Positions 35,078 through 42,994 of a stretch of DNA of 64,000 nt are shown here, piece after piece (the first letter of the stretch is position 1; each line of letters begins with the position of its first letter). Source of the stretch: Terriglobales bacterium (lineage in GTDB: Bacteria; Acidobacteriota; Terriglobia; Terriglobales; Acidobacteriaceae). The notes under the pieces were generated by a model that had not been told where the DNA came from, did not search any database, and saw only the letters and a list, made by a program, of their open reading frames with translations. A program made the position numbers and the translations under genes. The stretch spans positions 1 through 64,000 of the forward strand of contig DATHMF010000105.1 of the NCBI GenBank assembly GCA_035487355.1. Reading direction: 5' to 3'.

Positions 35078-37195
35078 ATGCGCCAGTTTCTGCGTTCACT
35101 TTTTGCAAAGCGAGCTTCCACGCAATTCAATATTCAACGGATCAACTCGATCCGCTCCAACCTGGCCCAACAAAGCGACGAGCAGTTGCGGGCGTACGCG
35201 CGCGGCGCGACCGGCAAGATGGAAATCATTGCGGCCGCCGCGGTCGTGGCTTCGCGCATTCTGGGACTGGAGATGTTCGATGTGCAACTGCAAGGCGCGC
35301 TGGCCCTGACCGAGGGCAAGATTGCGGAGATGCAGACAGGGGAGGGTAAGACCCTGGCGGCGGCGCCGGCCGTGGTCTGGTATGCCAAGCAGCGAGAGGG
35401 CGTTCACGTGATGACGGTGAACGATTACCTGGCCCGGCGCGATGCCAAGTGGATGGGAGGAATCTACGAATTCTTTGGCTTTTCCGTGGGCTACATCCAA
35501 AGAGACATGAGCACGGAAGAGCGCAAGCGGGCCTATCACTGTGACATCACTTATGCCACGGCCAATGAAGTTGGTTTCGATTATCTGCGCGACCAGATGG
35601 CGCTATATCCCGGGGAGCAGGTACACCGAGGCTTTACAGCGGCGGTCATTGATGAAGCTGATTCCATCTTGATCGATGAGGCGCGCATTCCCCTGGTGAT
35701 CGCAGGCGGGGAAGCAAACGCCGAAAGCCTTCCTTACCGGGTGGACCGCCTGACCCGCCAGTTCCGGTCCCTTGTTCATTACACGACGGATGAATACGCA
35801 AGGAATGTTGCCCTGACCAACGAGGGGATTCGGGCTGCGGAAGCGGAGTTCGGCTGCGACAATCTGTTCGCTGAAGAGAACCTCAACCTGCTTTCAGCGA
35901 TTCAGGATTCCATTCATGCGCACGCGCTGCTTCATCGCGACATGGACTACCTGGTGAAAGACGGCACGATTAAATCCGTCGACGAATTTAAGGGACGCAT
36001 CATTCAAGACCGCCGCTGGCCCGCCGGCCTACACAGCGCGATTGAAGCCAAAGAAGGTGTGGCCCTCAAGAAACAGGGCGGAATTCTAGGTTCGATTACT
36101 TTGCAAAACCTGGTGGCGCTGTATCCTCAGGTATGCGGAATGACGGGCACGGCCGCCACACAAGTGGAGGAGTTTCGCGCAATCTATAATCTTGCGGTCG
36201 AGGTAATCCCTACCAATCGTCCCGTGATTCGCAGCGATCATCCGGATGTAATATTTCCGACCAAGCAAGCCAAAGAAGACGCTGTGATACAAGAGGCCGG
36301 GCGCGTACATCAGACCGGGCAGCCGGTGCTGGTGGGGACAAGCAGCGTAGAAGAATCGGAACGGCTCAGCCGCCGCCTGCAGCTCGAGGGGATCGAGCAC
36401 CAGGTCCTGAATGCGCGCAACGAAGAACAGGAGGCTACGATTATCGCGCGCGCGGGCGAACTGGATGCAGTAACGATCTCCACAAATATGGCAGGACGCG
36501 GTACTGACATCAAACTGGGGCGCGGTGTGGCGGAACTTGGCGGCCTTCACGTCATTGGCACCAACCGGCATGAAAGCCGCCGGATCGACAACCAACTGCG
36601 TGGGCGGGCGGGGCGACAGGGTGATCCCGGCAGCTCTCGCTTTTTTATCTCTTTGCAAGACGACCTGCTGGTGCGCTTCGGCATTGATGATCCGCTGGCG
36701 CTGAATGATGTGGACCACATTCAGCGGCGGATGGAGGGCCAGAACCTGGAAATTCGACGGTTCCTGGAGAAGTATGAGTCTGTCATTGAAGGGCAGCGGC
36801 TGGCAATTCAAAGCCGCCGCCAGGACCTTCTCACCGGCGCTCTCCCCTGTTTTTCGGAAACGGAGAGATTGGTAAGACTGACCACCATCGACGATCTCTG
36901 GGCGGAGTATCTGGAAGCCCTTACAGAGTTGCGCTCAAGCATCCATTGGGTCTCATGGGGCGGACGCGACCCGCTTCATGAATACCTGAAGACTGTCGAT
37001 TCTTTGTATCAACAACTTGAACCGCAGATCGAGGAAGAGACGCCGAAACGCCTGGCGAAAACTCAAGCCGGCGGCTTTGATGCTTCGCAACGGGGAGCAA
37101 CCTGGACTTATCTGACGACCGACCGGCCCTTTGGCAGCATCTCGGAACGAATTCTCCGAGGTTTGGTGCACAAGGCGAAACAATATGTGCACTGA
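35078..37195 (+). CDS. Short SecA-like preprotein translocase ATPase (SecA2-type)
   Basis: SecA drives protein export through SecYEG. The ATG at 35078 is preceded by AAGGAGG, excluding the longer frame upstream; the product is 705 residues against 830-900 for canonical SecA. Walker A MQTGEGKT is at 85-92, the Walker B region reads VIDEADSILIDEARIPLVI, and motif VI is GRAGRQGDPGSS. The preprotein crosslinking region is visible (residues ~215-370). The C-terminus lacks the Cys-rich zinc-binding tail that binds SecB and lipids. The scaffold helix is probably shortened. This pattern fits an accessory SecA2 that exports a limited set of proteins. Confidence 0.9.
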   Translation: MRQFLRSLFAKRASTQFNIQRINSIRSNLAQQSDEQLRAYARGATGKMEIIAAAAVVASRILGLEMFDVQLQGALALTEGKIAEMQTGEGKTLAAAPAVVWYAKQREGVHVMTVNDYLARRDAKWMGGIYEFFGFSVGYIQRDMSTEERKRAYHCDITYATANEVGFDYLRDQMALYPGEQVHRGFTAAVIDEADSILIDEARIPLVIAGGEANAESLPYRVDRLTRQFRSLVHYTTDEYARNVALTNEGIRAAEAEFGCDNLFAEENLNLLSAIQDSIHAHALLHRDMDYLVKDGTIKSVDEFKGRIIQDRRWPAGLHSAIEAKEGVALKKQGGILGSITLQNLVALYPQVCGMTGTAATQVEEFRAIYNLAVEVIPTNRPVIRSDHPDVIFPTKQAKEDAVIQEAGRVHQTGQPVLVGTSSVEESERLSRRLQLEGIEHQVLNARNEEQEATIIARAGELDAVTISTNMAGRGTDIKLGRGVAELGGLHVIGTNRHESRRIDNQLRGRAGRQGDPGSSRFFISLQDDLLVRFGIDDPLALNDVDHIQRRMEGQNLEIRRFLEKYESVIEGQRLAIQSRRQDLLTGALPCFSETERLVRLTTIDDLWAEYLEALTELRSSIHWVSWGGRDPLHEYLKTVDSLYQQLEPQIEEETPKRLAKTQAGGFDASQRGATWTYLTTDRPFGSISERILRGLVHKAKQYVH

Positions 37196-37250
37196 GCCAG
37201 CCGTGTAGTGACAAGGTCTAAACTGCAAAGGGAGACGGGACAGGGCCTGA

Positions 37251-37727
37251 TCATTGCCAGGCACCAAGCAGACGCCGCAATAATACAAATTCTCCCAAGT
37301 GATAAGCGTTGTGATCCGCGAGGAGCAGCACCTCACGCAACACGGTTTGTCCGTCACCGTGTGGGATTTTGGCGAACAAATCTGTGGATTCGTTCGCTGC
37401 CAGATCGGCCATGGCTTTCAGGTCGGCGCGAAAGGCGTTGACGCTCTTCTCCCAGGCTTTGTCGTTCGGAGGAGTTGGCGTGCCCGGCCAATACCCTTTT
37501 GGGAATTCGGGAGATTTATGCTTGGGGTTGCGGGTAAACTCGAGGATATCCCACTGGGTGATGCACAGGTGTTCGAGCACCTCCCAGGGCGAGTGCTCAG
37601 CGCCCTTCGGCCTTTGGCCGCGAAGAGCCGCCGGGAAATCTTTGACCGCCGCGTCAAGATTCAGGTGCGCTCCACCATCATTGAGCAGATAGAGCAGATG
37701 TTCGCGTAGAGATTTGTCGTTGGGCAT
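37251..37727 (-). CDS. DinB-family protein
   Basis: A 158-residue four-helix-bundle protein of the DinB/YfiT type. Characteristic are an early His (HSPWEVLEHLCITQWDI) and a late HxxxH-like pair (ADHNAYHLGEF), which together form the metal site of the superfamily. Members act as metal-dependent thiol-transferases or have unknown roles. Length fits. It stands alone; no regulatory sequence was recognised. Confidence 0.85.
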   Translation of the reverse strand: MPNDKSLREHLLYLLNDGGAHLNLDAAVKDFPAALRGQRPKGAEHSPWEVLEHLCITQWDILEFTRNPKHKSPEFPKGYWPGTPTPPNDKAWEKSVNAFRADLKAMADLAANESTDLFAKIPHGDGQTVLREVLLLADHNAYHLGEFVLLRRLLGAWQ

Positions 37728-37797
37728 GGTTGTTGCTCCTTTAAGCGTAGTTTTCGTTTTAGATGATCTTTAGAGCGGATGTATTTTTTTATTTGCG

Positions 37798-38349
37798 CTA
37801 CGAACGCAGGCGCCTAGCGCAGAACTCGCCTTCGAGCTTCCAGGTGGTGCCATCGGGTTGCAGCGCTTCTCCCGTCCAACGGAACGAGTTGGGCGTGATC
37901 TCGCTGAAGATCCAGCGGATGGGCGTGCCGTTGGCGTGAGTGCCGATCTGCACGACGTCTTTGCCGCTCCAGCGGCCGATCAGCTCGTCGCGGTTCCCGG
38001 TTACACCGTTGATCCAAGTCACACGCCAGGCTTGAAGTGATGCGTCCCAGACGCGCAGCGTCGTGCCGTACATGTTGCAGGTCTTGTCTGGCGGCCCGGT
38101 GCGCTCGAAACGCGGCGGCATGATCCAGACATCCTGCACGGCGCGGCCTTCGAGCACCCATGCGAAATGGACCTCGCCTTTAAGGTGGCGCGCGGAAACG
38201 TCAACGCCGTAGTGGAGGATGTCGAGTTCCCAGCTACCGATCAGCCATCCGTAGGCATCGGCGGATTCGAGGATTTCGGGTGAGCGGCCGGGAGCCGCTA
38301 ATACAGCATGAAAACCCTCTTCTTTTTTTAGGGCTTCAATTGTTGTCAT
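37798..38349 (-). CDS. Cytoplasmic lipocalin-like protein (paralogue A)
   Basis: The ATG at 38349 has a textbook AGGAGG seven bases upstream and gives 183 residues; a longer upstream frame has no site. The sequence (LIGSWELDILHYGVD, then GEVHFAWVLEGRAVQDVWIM and NGTPIRWIFSEITPNSFRWT) shares its pattern with the next gene and resembles small beta-barrel proteins. It lacks a signal peptide, so it should be cytoplasmic, unlike its exported partner. Conserved Trp and Asp positions suggest a ligand-binding pocket, but the ligand is not known. Confidence 0.78.
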   Translation of the reverse strand: MTTIEALKKEEGFHAVLAAPGRSPEILESADAYGWLIGSWELDILHYGVDVSARHLKGEVHFAWVLEGRAVQDVWIMPPRFERTGPPDKTCNMYGTTLRVWDASLQAWRVTWINGVTGNRDELIGRWSGKDVVQIGTHANGTPIRWIFSEITPNSFRWTGEALQPDGTTWKLEGEFCARRLRS

Positions 38350-38431
38350 GGTTCGACCTCCTGGAGTCAAAAAGAATTCAGTTGATTTCCGCAATATGGT
38401 GCGGGCACTTCCAAACGGCGCGCCATCGTGT

Positions 38432-38986
38432 TCAGACGCGATGGGCCCATAGCTCTTCATAGGTACGCCATTTTTTCCCGGTAAGTTTCTCTGCGTACCA
38501 GTGGAAGGAGCTCGGCTGGATGTCAGAAAAGATCCAGCGAATGGGCGAGCCATCGGATAGCTCTCCTTGCATGACGATCTCAGTTCCGATCTTTCGTCCT
38601 GTCAGTGTACGAACAACACCAAAAATCGGATCAATATACGTAACCCGCCATGAGTCACTCTTGGGATCGTAGAACCGCACCGTACTGCCGTAGATCTTGG
38701 GATCTGAATCACTCCGCTCAGTTTCCAGAAACACGTCTTGAATCGCCCTTCCCTGAAGCACCCAATGAAAGTAAATTTCGCCTTTGTCGGTGCGACGGCT
38801 GCCGTCGTCGCGGTACTCGACGCCATCAAAGATCCATGACCCCACAAATTGGCCAAATAGCATCAGTTTGTCTTGATGTTCAGGCGCCGGTTTTTCCGCC
38901 AGCAATGCCGGGAAGCTGCTCTGCGCAGCAACGGAAGCAAAGACCAGCGCGACAAAAACAACAACTGTGAGTGAGCGCACGACCAT
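38432..38986 (-). CDS. Exported lipocalin-like protein (paralogue B)
   Basis: Encodes 184 residues with GGAGG before the ATG. The N-terminus is a signal peptide (MVVRSLTVVVFVALVFASVA). The mature part (FVGSWIFDGVEYRDDG, GEIYFHWVLQGRAIQDVFLE, GSPIRWIFSDIQPSSFHWYA) aligns block by block with the cytoplasmic paralogue. The two genes are tandem on the minus strand, 82 bases apart. They look like a gene duplication with a change of location. The divergent AraC gene begins 55 bases away. Function is unknown. Confidence 0.8.
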   Translation of the reverse strand: MVVRSLTVVVFVALVFASVAAQSSFPALLAEKPAPEHQDKLMLFGQFVGSWIFDGVEYRDDGSRRTDKGEIYFHWVLQGRAIQDVFLETERSDSDPKIYGSTVRFYDPKSDSWRVTYIDPIFGVVRTLTGRKIGTEIVMQGELSDGSPIRWIFSDIQPSSFHWYAEKLTGKKWRTYEELWAHRV

Positions 38987-39040
38987 AATCCTCCGGACAA
39001 GAGATCGCTTTACGCAACCAAAAGATTACTTTCTTCCGGT

Positions 39041-40030
39041 ATGCTAGAAGTGTTATACGGCGGCACGGGAGACGGATTCTTGGCAAAAATTGCGGTCGAA
39101 TTAGAGCAGGCTGTGGCACGGCGAGCCGTGAACGGAACCCGGGGCGATTTGACGCAGCGCGTGCTGGCCCAGGGCAACGGCTGGAGCGTGGTGGATGTAA
39201 TGTGTACATCAGGTCCGCAAGATCGCTCTTTTGAAGAGCAGCACTCACGCGTTTCCATCGTCATTGTTTTGGCGGGCAGCTTTCAGTACCGAGGCCAATC
39301 CCGATTCGGGCCGGGACGCGAGTTGATGACCCCGGCTTCGCTTTTGCTGGGCAACGCCGGCGAATGTTTCGAGTGCAGCCATGAACATGGCGCGGGAGAC
39401 CGCTGTCTTTCGTTTTCTTACGCCCCAGATTATTTCGAGCGTCTCGTGGCCGATGCCGGAGGCCGCGGCGCTCACGCGAAATTCCGTGTGCTTCGCCTGC
39501 CGCCGTTGCGTGTATTGTCGCCGCTGGTGGCGCGGGCCTGCGCCGGCTTGGATGGGTGCGACGTACCGTGGGAGGAACTTAGTCTGCACCTGGCGGCGCA
39601 GACGGTACAGCTCGCGAAGGGTGACAATCATTTCTCCGATACGAACGACGCTCCACCGAGTACGGTGGCTCGGGTGACACGAAGTGTGCGGATGATTGAG
39701 CGACATCCGGATTCCGGGCTCGAGGTCGGAAGCCTGGCGCGAGAAGCAGGGTTGAGCCCGTATCACTTTCTGCGTACGTTTGAACGCCTGACAGGCTTGA
39801 CACCGCATCAATACGTTCGGCGTGCGCGCCTGCGGGAGGCGGCAACGCGGCTGGCGGCGGAGCCGGGAAAGATTCTCGATATCGCTTTCGATTGCGGCTT
39901 CGGCGATGTATCAAATTTTAATCGGGCCTTTCGTACGGAGTTTGGCGTGAGCCCGCGGGGATTCCGCCGGGAGCTCGGTTTTAACCACAGAGACCCCGAA
40001 GCGCAGAGATTTCCAAATCTCCTTACGTAG
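39041..40030 (+). CDS. AraC-family transcriptional regulator with repeat-derived tail
   Basis: A 329-residue regulator. An N-terminal cupin-like sensor domain (~50-200) is followed by a double helix-turn-helix DNA-binding domain (~215-315) with LAREAGLSPYHFLRTFERLT and the GFGDVSNFNRAFRTEFGVSP signature. The last ~17 codons (GFNHRDPEAQRFPNLLT) coincide with an intergenic repeat copy (AACCACAGAGACCCCGAAGC), so the original stop seems to have been lost there. It is divergent from the lipocalin-like pair and may control it. Confidence 0.9.
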   Translation: MLEVLYGGTGDGFLAKIAVELEQAVARRAVNGTRGDLTQRVLAQGNGWSVVDVMCTSGPQDRSFEEQHSRVSIVIVLAGSFQYRGQSRFGPGRELMTPASLLLGNAGECFECSHEHGAGDRCLSFSYAPDYFERLVADAGGRGAHAKFRVLRLPPLRVLSPLVARACAGLDGCDVPWEELSLHLAAQTVQLAKGDNHFSDTNDAPPSTVARVTRSVRMIERHPDSGLEVGSLAREAGLSPYHFLRTFERLTGLTPHQYVRRARLREAATRLAAEPGKILDIAFDCGFGDVSNFNRAFRTEFGVSPRGFRRELGFNHRDPEAQRFPNLLT

Positions 40031-40050
40031 AGTAAAAAATCCTCGTTGGT

Positions 40051-40117
40051 CCGATTTAAGCCCGCGGGTGGTTTCAATCTCCATCGGAGGTCCTTCGCCT
40101 ACGGCTCAGGATGACAC
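40051..40117. repeat. Dispersed CCGAT...ATCGG repeat, copy 1
   Basis: Copy of an element that begins CCGATttAAGCC and contains ATCGGAGGTCCTTCGCC...CTCAGGATGACA. Copies 2 and 3 lie at 51261 and 53123. Confidence 0.75.
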
Positions 40118-40173
40118 CTTATAAAAAGTGACATGTTTTAAGGATGACAACAAAGCCAACAGCTTCTAGATAG

Positions 40174-40998
40174 CTACGGTCGCTTGGGAAGTTGCCGGAG
40201 ATATCCGGTGGGAGTGTGGCCGACAATTGATTTGAAGTCCTTTACAAAGTGTGCCTGGTCGAAATAGCCAAGGTCTTGCGACAGGGCGGCGAAATCCACA
40301 TCTTTCCCCGAATTTAGCCGTTCGACGATTTCGTGAATGCGGTAGACCCTGATCACCCACTTGGGCGCTACACCGACATACTGATCAAACATCCGCTGCA
40401 GCATTCTCTTGCCGAGATGGAAGTGGGCGACGACATGCTCTACGGTCATGACCTCGCGATTGATACATATTTCATCCACAATCTGGCCGGCGAGCACCGC
40501 GGTTTCGTCGCGCTCCGGCACTCGCCGGCGGAGAAAATTTTCTGCAGCATTGACTCTCATGTCGCCATCTTCGAAGCTGAGCACGGATTGCTCGAACTCC
40601 TGAGCACTCGAGCCGAAGACATCATTGAGAGGGATGGAGCGGTTGGTCAATCGGGAGAGCGGCGACTTCAGGAAAGGATAGAACCCTCCCGGCCTGAATT
40701 TCACGCCGAAGATTTCGCCCAGACCTTCAAGAACGTGCGACGACCTGCCTTTTACGACACCGTAAATCCGCGAGTTTCCTTTTCTCAGCCCGAGCTGAAC
40801 CGAGGGATGAGAAACGGTCTGCGCATCGTAGGGAGCAACGCCGCGCAGGTCCCAACTGACCATCCAAAAATGCTCGATGAACACACCCAGATCGGCTGAC
40901 GGAAGGCGCCGGAAGTAGCGGAACCTCTTTTCGTCTGCGCCAAGGTTAAGTACGCCTCTTGGTTTGAGTCCGTAGGTTTGAGCGATGCGTGATGCCAC
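40174..40998 (-). CDS. AraC-family transcriptional regulator
   Basis: A 274-residue regulator starting at GTG 40998 with GGA nine bases upstream. The N-terminal part (FRRLPSADLGVFIEHFWMVS) resembles the DUF6597 sensor domain of AraC-type regulators. The C-terminal AraC domain carries the first helix-turn-helix around VEHVVAHFHLGKRMLQRMF and the second as LSQDLGYFDQAHFVKDFKSI, ending in GHTPTGYLRQLP. It lies in a different orientation from the first AraC gene, tail to tail with it. The target is unknown. Confidence 0.9.
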   Translation of the reverse strand: MASRIAQTYGLKPRGVLNLGADEKRFRYFRRLPSADLGVFIEHFWMVSWDLRGVAPYDAQTVSHPSVQLGLRKGNSRIYGVVKGRSSHVLEGLGEIFGVKFRPGGFYPFLKSPLSRLTNRSIPLNDVFGSSAQEFEQSVLSFEDGDMRVNAAENFLRRRVPERDETAVLAGQIVDEICINREVMTVEHVVAHFHLGKRMLQRMFDQYVGVAPKWVIRVYRIHEIVERLNSGKDVDFAALSQDLGYFDQAHFVKDFKSIVGHTPTGYLRQLPKRP

Positions 40999-41123
40999 GT
41001 TAGCTGATCCAGTTCCGGATATTGTCTCACGTCAGAATATTGAAGCAGATTTGGCCCGCGGGTCGCGTTTTTACAATACTTGGCGGCGATCCATCGTTAT
41101 CTTGTCTCAAGAGAGTGATATTT

Positions 41124-41663
41124 ATGAAGCATCACGAAGCAAGTATGAAACACAGATTACCCGGCGGAGCTAGAGTCATCGCGATTATCTGGTTTGGCCT
41201 TGGCTTTGTCTCATTGGCATATGCACAAACCAATTTACAAACTTTGAGTAAAAACCAGAAGGGGATGATCATGACAACCCATGCAAGTGGAACGTTCGAA
41301 GTAAAGTTGAACCCGCAGACGGCGTATGAAGCATCGCTCGGCAGGATGTCCATTGATAAACAGTTTCACGGCGACCTGGAAGCGACCAGCAAGGGCGAGA
41401 TGCTGAGCGCCATGGGGAGCGTCAAAGGCTCGGCCGGTTACGTGGCGATGGAGCAGGTCAGCGGAACGCTGCATGGCCGCAGCGGCACATTCGTGCTCCA
41501 GCACCGCGGCGTCATGACGCGCGGGGAGCCGCAACTGAGTGTCACCGTGGTACCGGATTCAGGCACCGGCCAGCTCGTGGGGCTTACAGGCACGATGATG
41601 ATCAAGATCACCGACGGAAACCATTCGTATGAGTTCGATTACACGCTCGCCGAAACACCCTGA
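41124..41663 (+). CDS. DUF3224-family protein, exported
   Basis: The start is placed at ATG 41124 with GAGAG about eight bases before; another ATG lies 21 bases downstream. A hydrophobic stretch (RVIAIIWFGLGFVSLAYAQ) is probably a signal peptide. The mature part (ASGTFEVKLNPQTAYEASLG, then GSVKGSAGYVAMEQVSGTLH, GRSGTFVLQHRGVM and VVPDSGTGQLVGLTG) matches the DUF3224 family of small beta-barrels, which are mostly uncharacterised. It is on the opposite strand to the preceding AraC gene, with 125 bases between the starts. Confidence 0.87.
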   Translation: MKHHEASMKHRLPGGARVIAIIWFGLGFVSLAYAQTNLQTLSKNQKGMIMTTHASGTFEVKLNPQTAYEASLGRMSIDKQFHGDLEATSKGEMLSAMGSVKGSAGYVAMEQVSGTLHGRSGTFVLQHRGVMTRGEPQLSVTVVPDSGTGQLVGLTGTMMIKITDGNHSYEFDYTLAETP

Positions 41664-41698
41664 AACCCCATCTGTGTGCCATAACAGCGGGTGATCGA

Positions 41699-41718
41699 AT
41701 ATCAAATCATTTTGATAT
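41699..41718. promoter_or_regulatory. Perfect 8-bp palindrome upstream of an exported protein gene
   Basis: ATATCAAA (41699-41706) and TTTGATAT (41711-41718) are exact inverted repeats around TCAT, 65 bases before the ATG at 41783. It has no T-run and could be an operator; no regulator family was matched. Confidence 0.5.
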
Positions 41719-41782
41719 ACTGCCAGCCATTCAAGGCCAAAATGAAACTGCCGGGCAGCTCGCTGCCGGTGAAGGAGCCAGG

Positions 41783-42898
41783 ATGGCGAAGCGACGAATT
41801 GTGTTGTGGTTTGTGAGTTTGATATTGCTGGCGGGTTTCGCAGTGCCGGCGTTGTGGGCGCAATATCCCAAAGCGCCGGAGACGTACTCGATAACGGAGA
41901 CCAATTCGATGATGGGCTTCGATATAACCATGCAAATCTATCGTGACGGCTCCAAGGCCGTGGTTGATCAGAGCTACGGCCCGCGGGAGGGAAGTCCCAA
42001 AGGGGTTCACACGCGCACCCTGTACGATTTGCACACCCAGCAGAACTATACCTGGAATTTGATGGATGCTTCCGCTCTCTGCGGAGGGGGCACTTTCTCG
42101 GGGGATTGGGGCGACCCGTTCGCTGCTTCCGCTGCGATGAATGCCGATATGGCTAAACGGCAACCAAAAGAAATAGGTACGGAGACGCTCAACGGAATCG
42201 CGACCAAAATTCTGGAAGTCGCTGTTCCTGACAACCAGGCGAAACTTTGGGTGGATGAAAAATACGGTCTCATCATCAAGGGGCAGATGACCGGGATCAG
42301 CGGCCAGCCGCAGACGATTCTCGAAGTGAAGCAGCTCAGCTTCGCCAAGCCACCGGCTTCAGTGTTCGTTCTGCCCGCAGCCTGCGCTCAGGCTGCGGCC
42401 GCTCCGCGTGTGCCGACTGAGGCAGAGCGTATTGCGGCAGAAACCGGTGGCCATGCGGAAGACTTTTCGAATGCCATCATGCCTCCGCCGTCGCAGAGTT
42501 CGTGTACGGTCTTGTTCAGAATTCTTCGTGCCGACACCATGGAGCCCATGACCAGCGGATTTCAAGTCGCGCTGGATACACAGGTGGACCTCGATCACCC
42601 GGCCAGCTACTCTACCGGATTGGGCGCTGACGGACGCGCTACGTTTTCAGGAGGAGGCCTGCACGAGGTCACAGGGCAATTGCGCAATGGCGTTCTTCGC
42701 GTCGAGAACACCCCGCCGCACTTCAACGTGGATATTTATTTCGGTAAGGGTGGCGACAGCTCGGCGCTCATCTACCGGCAGTGCTTCGGGCCGCAGACCA
42801 CACTGCTGTTCGTAGTTAAGAACCCTGAAAAACTCTCCGACGGAGGCGACTGGCTCTGGGTCAAGTCGGGTAAGTTCGCGGCCAAGGGCGTGAAGTAG
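41783..42898 (+). CDS. Exported protein of unknown function
   Basis: A 371-residue protein with an evident signal peptide (MAKRRIVLWFVSLILLAGFA, cut near LWA-Q). Two parts are visible. The first (~30-205) has GSKAVVDQSYGPREG and the block LWVDEKYGLIIKGQM, a pattern of DUF4412-like beta-rich proteins. The second (~235-371) begins CTVLFRILRADTMEPMTSGF and resembles a carboxypeptidase-regulatory-like domain. Cys residues are few (~5), possibly disulfide-bonded. It has a palindrome in its promoter region. I do not recognise a catalytic motif. Confidence 0.8.
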   Translation: MAKRRIVLWFVSLILLAGFAVPALWAQYPKAPETYSITETNSMMGFDITMQIYRDGSKAVVDQSYGPREGSPKGVHTRTLYDLHTQQNYTWNLMDASALCGGGTFSGDWGDPFAASAAMNADMAKRQPKEIGTETLNGIATKILEVAVPDNQAKLWVDEKYGLIIKGQMTGISGQPQTILEVKQLSFAKPPASVFVLPAACAQAAAAPRVPTEAERIAAETGGHAEDFSNAIMPPPSQSSCTVLFRILRADTMEPMTSGFQVALDTQVDLDHPASYSTGLGADGRATFSGGGLHEVTGQLRNGVLRVENTPPHFNVDIYFGKGGDSSALIYRQCFGPQTTLLFVVKNPEKLSDGGDWLWVKSGKFAAKGVK

Positions 42899-42994
42899 CG
42901 CCGAAATGTGTAAGCCAAAAGGTCACGCTCCCGAACCCGCGAAACAGCTAAAAACCTTTGCTCAAGGGGAATAAATGGGGTAGTGTTAACCCTC

